Source: CAYNWK01 sp964400875
GTDB lineage: Bacteria > Chloroflexota > Anaerolineae > Anaerolineales > UBA4823
NCBI GenBank assembly: GCA_964400875.1
Contig: CAYNWK010000004.1
Location: 1 to 64,000, forward strand
Reading direction: 5' to 3'
DNA length: 64,000 nt
Shown: positions 58,791 to 64,000 of the stretch, piece by piece
Layout of the letters: each line of letters starts with the position of its first letter
How positions within the stretch are numbered: the first letter of the stretch is position 1
Notes under the pieces: model-generated
What the model saw: the letters and a program-made list of their open reading frames with translations, nothing else
What the model was told of the DNA's origin: nothing
Databases searched by the model: none
Position numbers and translations under genes: made by a program

Positions 58791-59612
58791 ATGCTCTTGC
58801 ATACCTCGCCGCACTTCGGAATTGGCTGGAATTGGGAGCCCTCGGTGCTCTTCGGTTTGGCGTTGCTAACCGGAACATATCTGGTTATCGCCGGCCCGCT
58901 CCAACGGCGATTCGCCTCCGGCAAGCCGCTGCCCGTATCCAGGCAGCTGGCCTTCCACGCCGGCACCTTCAGCCTGTTCCTGGCGCTGGTCAGCCCTTTG
59001 GATGTGCTGGCGGACGAGTACCTGTTCAGCGCCCACATGGTGCAGCATATGCTGCTGCTCTACGTTGCGCCGCCACTGTGGTTGATCGGATTACCGGACT
59101 GGGCGATGTCGTTGAGCGCCTTGGGCGATATCCTGCGCCGCGTGGCGGGTTACCTGACCCGGCCGCTGATCGCCTTTTTGATCTTCAACGGGATCATGTG
59201 GACCTGGCACCTGCCCAGCCTCTACGAAGCCGCGTTGGCTAACGAGAACCTGCACATCTTCGAACATTTGACCTTTCTCGCCGCGGCCGTGATCGGATGG
59301 TGGCCTGTGTTGGCGCCGGTCCCCGGGAGCGCCCGGCGGCTGCCGTCGTTTACGCGCAGCCTTTACTTATTTCTCTCTTCGTTTCCCTGTACAGCCCTGG
59401 CTGCATTGATCACGCTTTCCACGACGGTGCTGTACCCCTTTTACGGCGCGCACCCCTGGCAGTGGGGGTTATCCCCGCTGGCCGATCAGCGCCTGGGCGG
59501 GCTGATCATGTGGCTGCCGGCAGACATGATCTTGATGCTGGTGAACATGGGCATACTGTACCGGTGGTTTAAGGGTTCGGACCTGGTCAAGACCACGAAC
59601 GCGGAGATTTAG
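58791..59612 (+). CDS. ctaG: CtaG family cytochrome oxidase assembly protein
   Basis: The caa3_CtaG domain is recognised by 'LFSAHMVQHMLLLYVAPPLWLIG', quoted by its core SAHMVQHMLL, by 'NGIMWTWHLPSLYEAAL' and 'YPFYGAHPWQWGLSPLADQRLGGLIMW' (core DQRLGGLIMW). Seven TM helices, 273 residues. The His-rich motifs are thought to handle CuB copper. The ATG at 58791 lies 2 bp after ctaE. Confidence 0.9.
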   Translation: MLLHTSPHFGIGWNWEPSVLFGLALLTGTYLVIAGPLQRRFASGKPLPVSRQLAFHAGTFSLFLALVSPLDVLADEYLFSAHMVQHMLLLYVAPPLWLIGLPDWAMSLSALGDILRRVAGYLTRPLIAFLIFNGIMWTWHLPSLYEAALANENLHIFEHLTFLAAAVIGWWPVLAPVPGSARRLPSFTRSLYLFLSSFPCTALAALITLSTTVLYPFYGAHPWQWGLSPLADQRLGGLIMWLPADMILMLVNMGILYRWFKGSDLVKTTNAEI

Positions 59613-59628
59613 AAAAGGAGTTTTAGAG

Positions 59629-59838
59629 ATGCCTGCACCGGAAAAACCTGAAATTCACCTGCCCAGCCCTAGTTTTTGGCCGATCCTGGTTGCCCTGGGC
59701 GTCTTATTAATCGCACTGGGGATCATCTTTAACCTGATCATCAGTTTGGTGGGCGTGGTCCTGCTCCTGGGCGCCCAGGTGGGCTGGATGCTTGAAAACC
59801 GGGTTGACGCCGCCGATGGGGAGGCCGCTCATGAATGA
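59629..59838 (+). CDS. small oxidase-associated membrane protein
   Basis: The 69-residue protein has one long or two short hydrophobic helices ('FWPILVALGVLLIALGIIF', 'LIISLVGVVLLLGAQVGWML'). Its size, topology and place between ctaG and ctaE suggest a subunit IV-like or accessory oxidase protein. AAAAGGAG precedes the ATG; its end overlaps the next gene by 8 bp. Confidence 0.78.
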   Translation: MPAPEKPEIHLPSPSFWPILVALGVLLIALGIIFNLIISLVGVVLLLGAQVGWMLENRVDAADGEAAHE

Positions 59839-60412
59839 GATGACCGGAACGGAAGCAATTCTTGACCAGCGGGAGAACAGCAAACTTGGCATGTGGATTT
59901 TCCTGGGCGGCGAGGTCGTCTTCTTTGCGACCTTGATCCTGGCCTTCATGCTCTTCCGCCTGCGCGATCCCGCCGGTTATGATGGCTTTAAAGCCAATTT
60001 GAGCATCCCGATCATTGGGATTAATACGTTTATCCTGATCGCCAGCAGCTATATGGTCGTACGCTCGCTGGAGGCCATCCGGGAGGGGTCTCGGGCGGGC
60101 CTGCGCAACAACCTGATCGGCGTGATCGTCCTCGGCGCGCTCTTTCTGGGAGGCCAGGCCTTTGAATGGATCACTTTATTCAACGATGGCGTCTCGGTAA
60201 CCGATCATTTCGGAACGCCCTTTTTTACCGTGACCGGCATTCACGGCACCCACGTCTTGGTCGGCTTAATCTGGGCGTTGATCGTCTTGATCAGCGCGAT
60301 ACGCGGGGCTTATTCTGCTACAGACCACCGGGGCGTCGAAATATTCGGCCTGTACTGGCATTTTGTCGACGTCGTTTGGGTGGTCCTTTTTACGTTCTTT
60401 TATTTGATTTAG
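59831..60412 (+). CDS. ctaE: cytochrome c oxidase subunit III, second copy
   Basis: At 193 residues, it has the canonical subunit III features: 'KLGMWIFLGGEVVFFATLIL', 'GGQAFEWITLF', 'GIHGTHVLVGLIW' and 'GLYWHFVDVVWVVLF'. It shares the fold with the first copy but only modest identity, so it is not a recent duplicate. ATG at 59831 follows from overlap with the preceding gene (ATGAATGA). Confidence 0.92.
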   Translation: MNEMTGTEAILDQRENSKLGMWIFLGGEVVFFATLILAFMLFRLRDPAGYDGFKANLSIPIIGINTFILIASSYMVVRSLEAIREGSRAGLRNNLIGVIVLGALFLGGQAFEWITLFNDGVSVTDHFGTPFFTVTGIHGTHVLVGLIWALIVLISAIRGAYSATDHRGVEIFGLYWHFVDVVWVVLFTFFYLI

Positions 60413-60422
60413 GAGACGGCGC

Positions 60423-60713
60423 ATGGAAAGCAAGTCTGGGCACGAACAAAAGAAAGTCCGCACTTCCTATGGGCTGATTTTTATCCTCCTGGCCGTCTTT
60501 ACTGCCATTGAAGTTGGAGCGAGCTACCTGCCGGCGAGTTTCAAAATTCCCATCTTGCTCCTGATGGCAGTGATCAAGGCCTCCCTGGTCGTGCTGTACT
60601 TTATGCACCTTAAATCCGATGCGCGCCTGTACGCCATGTTCTTTGCCGTCGGTTTTGTGTTGATTATCCCGATAGTGCTGATCCTCACCGTGGTGATGCC
60701 CTCGGTCAGGTGA
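60423..60713 (+). CDS. cytochrome c oxidase subunit IV (prokaryotic type)
   Basis: The 96-residue protein has three TM helices with 'ILLLMAVIKASLVVLYFMHL', the hallmark K-A-x-L-V-x-x-Y-F-M-H-L of COX4_pro subunits that stabilise the complex. It is the last gene of the oxidase operon; GGAGAC precedes the ATG. The 190 bp after it lead to a two-component system. Confidence 0.9.
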   Translation: MESKSGHEQKKVRTSYGLIFILLAVFTAIEVGASYLPASFKIPILLLMAVIKASLVVLYFMHLKSDARLYAMFFAVGFVLIIPIVLILTVVMPSVR

Positions 60714-60827
60714 GACTGTCCCAAGTAATGATCAAAGCTGGTCCAGCAGCATGCGGCGTGGGCGGCTGGACAGCCCAGACCAACATTCGAGAGTAGAACG
60801 GAACTGCAGTTGGTGATAAAATTTTAG

Positions 60828-60885
60828 TCCCTCGTGGGACTATCGATTTATCCTAAATAGCTGCTGAACGCGCTCTCCCACGAGG
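60828..60885. promoter_or_regulatory. inverted repeat upstream of the response regulator
   Basis: CCTCGTGGGA at 60830-60839 and TCCCACGAGG at 60876-60885 are exact reverse complements 36 bp apart. The left copy is itself dyadic (GTCCC-TCGT-GGGAC). AT-rich DNA lies between them. The right half ends 19 bp before the regulator start. It could be an autoregulatory operator. Confidence 0.45.
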
Positions 60886-60904
60886 AACATACAACGGATT
60901 TACT

Positions 60905-61597
60905 ATGACTTCCCAAATCCTCGTCGTTGACGACGATCCGCTGATTCGCAAAGGCCTGAAATTCCACCTGGAGATGGAAGGTTATTACGTGGTGACCACC
61001 ACGAACGCGGCCGCGGCTATCGAGCAAAGTAAACGGAACCGCTTCGATGCTGCCATCCTCGATATTGGTCTTCCGGATAAAGACGGGCTCAGCTTGTGCA
61101 AAACCCTCAAAGCGAAGAAGGATCTGCCGATCATCTTTCTGACGGCCCGGCGGCGTGATTTAGACGAAATCGTCGGTTTGGAAGTGGGCGGCGACGATTA
61201 CATCACCAAACCGTTCAACGTAGACGTGCTGCTGGCTCACCTGAAGGCGGTGCTGAGGCGCGCCAGTCAGCCGGAGGACGGCCCATCTGTTGATAGAAAT
61301 CCGTTATCCCTGGGCCAGTTCAACCTGGACCCGCTCGCGCATCGAGCGACTTACGCTGAGGAACCCCTCTCCCTGGCGCCGCGCGAATTTGATCTGCTGC
61401 ACTTTTTTCTCGCCAACCCGGACCAGGTCTTCACCGCGGATGAGATCATCGATAGCGTCTGGGGGGCGGCATACGTCGGCGAACCTCAAGTGCTTTACGT
61501 CCAGATTCGCAGTCTACGCGAAAAGATCGAGAGAGACCCTTCGCGACCCGAACACGTGATTACTTTACGTGGAGTTGGTTATAAATTTGTCGCATGA
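60905..61597 (+). CDS. OmpR-family response regulator
   Basis: The receiver domain has the acidic pair at 'VVDDDP', phospho-acceptor Asp53 in 'AAILDIGLPDKDG', Thr in 'FLTARRRD' and Lys in 'YITKPFN'. A winged-helix DNA-binding domain follows ('LAPREFDLLHFFLANPDQVFT', 'VYVQIRSLREKIERDP'-like). Length 230. Its stop overlaps the kinase start by ATGA. Placement right behind the oxidase operon suggests control of respiration or redox stress, but the signal is unknown. Confidence 0.93.
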   Translation: MTSQILVVDDDPLIRKGLKFHLEMEGYYVVTTTNAAAAIEQSKRNRFDAAILDIGLPDKDGLSLCKTLKAKKDLPIIFLTARRRDLDEIVGLEVGGDDYITKPFNVDVLLAHLKAVLRRASQPEDGPSVDRNPLSLGQFNLDPLAHRATYAEEPLSLAPREFDLLHFFLANPDQVFTADEIIDSVWGAAYVGEPQVLYVQIRSLREKIERDPSRPEHVITLRGVGYKFVA

Positions 61598-63021
61598 CGC
61601 ATAGATGGAGCGTTCGGATATACCTCGCTCTTAGCTACGCGCTTTTCGTCCTGCTGGTATTCGGCGGGACCGGACTCTTCTGGTATTCTCGCCAGGAACA
61701 AACCGCAGAAGCTGCTCTGCGCAACCAACTCAAAGAGCGCGCTCGTCTCTTGGCGATGGTGACCGATTTTTCTCCTCCCCAGGTTGAGCTCTTTGACCTC
61801 CCCGCGTTCTACACCGGCCTCGATGCAAACCTGCAGGTCATCTATATCACGTCAGACCGGGATTTTCGCAACCTTTCCGACAAAGCGCTCACGCCCGAAG
61901 AGCGGGCGTACGTGACGGAGCTTTCCCAGGAGGCGCTAAAAGGCTCGACGATCTCTCGAGAGGTTTACAACCCGGACCATACGGAGAGCCTGTACGCAGC
62001 CGCCCCGGTGTACGCCGCAGACCGAACCGTGATCGGCGCAGTATGCCTGATTCTCCCGCTGGACGAGTTCGAGGCTGCTATCTCGAGCACGCGTACATCT
62101 ATGTTGCTGTTTACCGTTGGCATGGCGATCATCAGCCTGCTCCTGGGTTTACTCCTGGCAAACTGGTTTACCCGGCCCCTCGATCGCGCGCAGAGCATGG
62201 CTGCACGCGTTGCCGATGGCGACTATGACATTCGTCTGCCTACCAACGGCCCAAGCGAACTGGCCGATCTGGCCTCGCATCTCAACCGCATGGCCGAAGA
62301 GCTGAAAAAACAAATGCATGAGCGGCGGATCGTGCTGGCGAACCTGACCCATGAACTCGCCCGACCCCTGGGCGGGTTACGTCTCGGAGTAGAGAGCCTC
62401 AAAGCCGGGGCCGTCCTCGATCCGGCATTGGCCGATGACCTGTTGAACGATATGGGCCAGACCATCCAAAACATGGAAGCGCTGTTGGACGACCTATCCC
62501 TCGCCGCGCACCCACTTTCCAAACCACTGCAGCTCGACATCCAACCCCTGGCAGTGGAGCCCTTCCTGAAAGGACTGAAATCGCGCTTTTTCCCGCGAGC
62601 CCAGGCTCGGGGCGTTCACCTGAAAATTGACCTGCCCGATCAATCTACACAGGCAAGCGCGGATGAATTACGTCTGCATCAAATTATGGCCAATATACTG
62701 GACAACGCCATCAAGTATTCACCGCCTGGCGGGCTCGTGCTGCTGTCCGCGGAAAAATGCACAGCTGGGATCACCCTGAAAGTCCAGGACCAGGGCCCCG
62801 GGATCCCCGCTGCGGAAATGGAGCGCATTTTTGAACCTTTTTTCCAGGGCGAGCACCAAACGCAGACCAAGCGAGGGATGGGCTTAGGTCTCGCCATAGC
62901 CCACCAACTCGCCGAAGCGCATGCTGGGGCTTTATCAGTTGAAAACTTGCCTGGAGGAGGCTTGTTGGTGGAACTCACCCTGCCTCTGGCAGGGCAACAG
63001 TCAGGGGAGTTGAGCTTGTGA
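61594..63021 (+). CDS. membrane sensor histidine kinase
   Basis: Two TM helices (residues ~8-30 and ~168-190) flank an extracytoplasmic sensor of ~135 residues. HAMP, a HisKA domain with phospho-acceptor His253 in 'LTHELARPLGGLRLG' and an HATPase domain follow ('IMANILDNAIKYSPPGG', 'VQDQGPGIP', 'KRGMGLGLAIAHQL'). The H-box reads HELARPLG rather than the usual HELRTPL, a notable variation. It overlaps the response regulator by 4 bp and the universal stress gene by 4 bp. Confidence 0.92.
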   Translation: MTHRWSVRIYLALSYALFVLLVFGGTGLFWYSRQEQTAEAALRNQLKERARLLAMVTDFSPPQVELFDLPAFYTGLDANLQVIYITSDRDFRNLSDKALTPEERAYVTELSQEALKGSTISREVYNPDHTESLYAAAPVYAADRTVIGAVCLILPLDEFEAAISSTRTSMLLFTVGMAIISLLLGLLLANWFTRPLDRAQSMAARVADGDYDIRLPTNGPSELADLASHLNRMAEELKKQMHERRIVLANLTHELARPLGGLRLGVESLKAGAVLDPALADDLLNDMGQTIQNMEALLDDLSLAAHPLSKPLQLDIQPLAVEPFLKGLKSRFFPRAQARGVHLKIDLPDQSTQASADELRLHQIMANILDNAIKYSPPGGLVLLSAEKCTAGITLKVQDQGPGIPAAEMERIFEPFFQGEHQTQTKRGMGLGLAIAHQLAEAHAGALSVENLPGGGLLVELTLPLAGQQSGELSL

Positions 63022-63719
63022 AGAACCTGCTGGTAATCCTCGACGGCACCGCCGGCGCACGCCAGGCGACCTACACCGCCTACGACGTCGCCGCCCGAAC
63101 TGGCGCGAGGTTGGTCGGCGCCGTCTTGTCTGCTGACCGGAAGAGCGAACTGGGAAAGCAAACCCGCCGTGAGTTTGAAATTGGCTCAAGGGCCGCCGGG
63201 GTGCGGGCAAGTCTTAAAGAAATCTCCAAGATGGCAGAAGCCTGGTCCACCGCTCAAGAAATGACCGCAGATGCGATCTTTGTGGGACAGAACTCGTTGA
63301 CCACCAAAACCGAACTGGAGCAGTACCTGGGGGGTAAGGCCTGCCCGCTCTGGATCATCCCGGTGCAGCGTGAAATCCATCGTTTGCTAGTGCTCTACGA
63401 TAGTTCCCCCGCGGCCACGCTGGCATTGGAGCAAGGTCTCGACCTGGCTAACCGCTGGGGACTGGACCTGACGCTGTTAGCCACTTCCACGCCCAGCGTG
63501 GCCCTGGATGACCTGCTTCCCAAAGGGTTCGCAGATGAGGTTCAGCTGAACCTGCAGGTTATCACCCAGCCGGATCAGGCAGCAGTATACGACCAGATCA
63601 ACAACCAGGATATTGATCTGGCGCTGATCGGCCAGCCGCAAGATATGAGTCTTTTGTGGGATTTCTCCCAGCGGGCAAAATGCTTATTGGCAATCTACCC
63701 GGCGCTTAAGTCGTTCTAA
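63018..63719 (+). CDS. universal stress protein-like protein
   Basis: The 233-residue protein appears to contain two UspA-like halves: 'LLVILDGTAGARQATYTAYD' with 'ADAIFVGQNSL', and 'HRLLVLYDSSPAATLALEQGLDLA' with 'DIDLALIGQPQDMSLL'. The ATP loop GxxGxG of ATP-binding Usps is not clear. Translational overlap with the kinase (GTGA) makes it a third component of the two-component operon, perhaps modifying the signal. Confidence 0.78.
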   Translation: MKNLLVILDGTAGARQATYTAYDVAARTGARLVGAVLSADRKSELGKQTRREFEIGSRAAGVRASLKEISKMAEAWSTAQEMTADAIFVGQNSLTTKTELEQYLGGKACPLWIIPVQREIHRLLVLYDSSPAATLALEQGLDLANRWGLDLTLLATSTPSVALDDLLPKGFADEVQLNLQVITQPDQAAVYDQINNQDIDLALIGQPQDMSLLWDFSQRAKCLLAIYPALKSF

Positions 63720-63927
63720 GGTGAACCTAGGGTTCGCTTAAGGACAGTCAACCCATTTTTCGCTAGGATATTAAGGAAGTAATCGTAAGGGGCTGGTCGA
63801 TTCATCCAGCTCTATTCGGGTTGTTCTATATAGAGGAGGAAAGGATGGCGGTGAGTTAATCGACCCCTGGTGAACTGACGATTTTACCCGAACCGATTGT
63901 TAAATTTGATTAAGGAGGAGTAGCGTG

Positions 63928-64000
63928 ATGAACCGAAAAACTCAAAAAATCCTGGCTCTTTCAGTCCTTTGTTTGTTTCTCATTCCCCTGTTAGCTGCCT
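63928..64000 (+). CDS. start of an exported protein (cut by window end)
   Basis: AAGGAGGAG precedes an ATG that opens a signal-peptide-like sequence: a basic MNRKTQK, then a hydrophobic core (ILALSVLCLFLIPLLAA) still running at the window edge. Nothing further can be said. The 208-bp gap before it holds no recognisable gene; it is AT-richer and likely carries the promoter. Confidence 0.7.
   Translation, partial: MNRKTQKILALSVLCLFLIPLLAA

Overview
The window looks like chromosomal DNA of a GC-rich member of the Chloroflexota, probably class Anaerolineae. This is an inference from gene content and style: a ClpC-type unfoldase, paired non-haem ferritins, a caa3-type oxidase operon, PTPT-rich linkers, a CtaA-CtaB fusion and a Memo-family protein. 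No rRNA or tRNA gene was found, so the taxonomy rests on proteins only. There is no sign of phage, plasmid or CRISPR. The only mobile-looking DNA is a family of short (45-92 bp) inverted-repeat elements.

Layout. 1-3.2 kb: a TetR regulator, an octahaem hydroxylamine-oxidoreductase-like cytochrome c and an 8-TM membrane partner. 3.3-11.6 kb: a polyphosphate island. On the plus strand it has two PPK2 kinases, PPK1 and an HTH/Ppx-C-like/CHAD fusion. Facing it on the minus strand are a phosphoribosyltransferase, a metallophosphoesterase, a drastically shortened exopolyphosphatase-like protein and an MgtC-family membrane protein. 11.8-18.6 kb: PriA, a Memo-like protein, an FGGY sugar kinase and a sphingosine-phosphate-lyase-like PLP enzyme. 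18.6-20.8 kb: a tRNA-Trp T-box leader, then a small selenoprotein (C-x-x-U, in-frame UGA), trpS and dtd. 20.8-28.6 kb: PyrD-like and PyrK-like proteins that lack expected residues, an ABC exporter with its PadR regulator, a LmbE deacetylase and an SPFH protein. 28.6-33.7 kb: selD, itself a selenoprotein with UGA at the catalytic position, a gamma-glutamyltransferase, two ferritins and a cNMP-binding/NifU fusion. 34-48 kb: ClpC, DUF389, SIMPL, PH-domain and DUF92 proteins, a HAD phosphatase, MoaA, a zinc-ribbon protein, a HicB-like/DinB fusion, YbaK, CorA and an epoxide-hydrolase-like enzyme. 48.3-52 kb: nuoL-nuoM without the rest of complex I. 52.3-60.7 kb: haem A biosynthesis fusion, copper and thiol chaperones and a caa3 oxidase operon with two different subunit III genes. 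60.9-64 kb: a two-component system, a universal stress protein and the start of a secreted protein.

How it fits together. The organism appears to respire (HAO-like cytochrome, complex I pieces, haem-copper oxidase), store and turn over polyphosphate, handle iron and copper actively, and decode UGA as selenocysteine. The strongest unusual observations are (i) two UGA-containing selenoprotein genes that conventional gene calling would truncate, one of them inside a Trp T-box operon; (ii) a polyphosphate locus in which parts of exopolyphosphatase are reshuffled into two odd proteins; (iii) a phased row of DnaA boxes away from any dnaA gene; and (iv) a dispersed short inverted-repeat family together with compensating intergenic hairpins.
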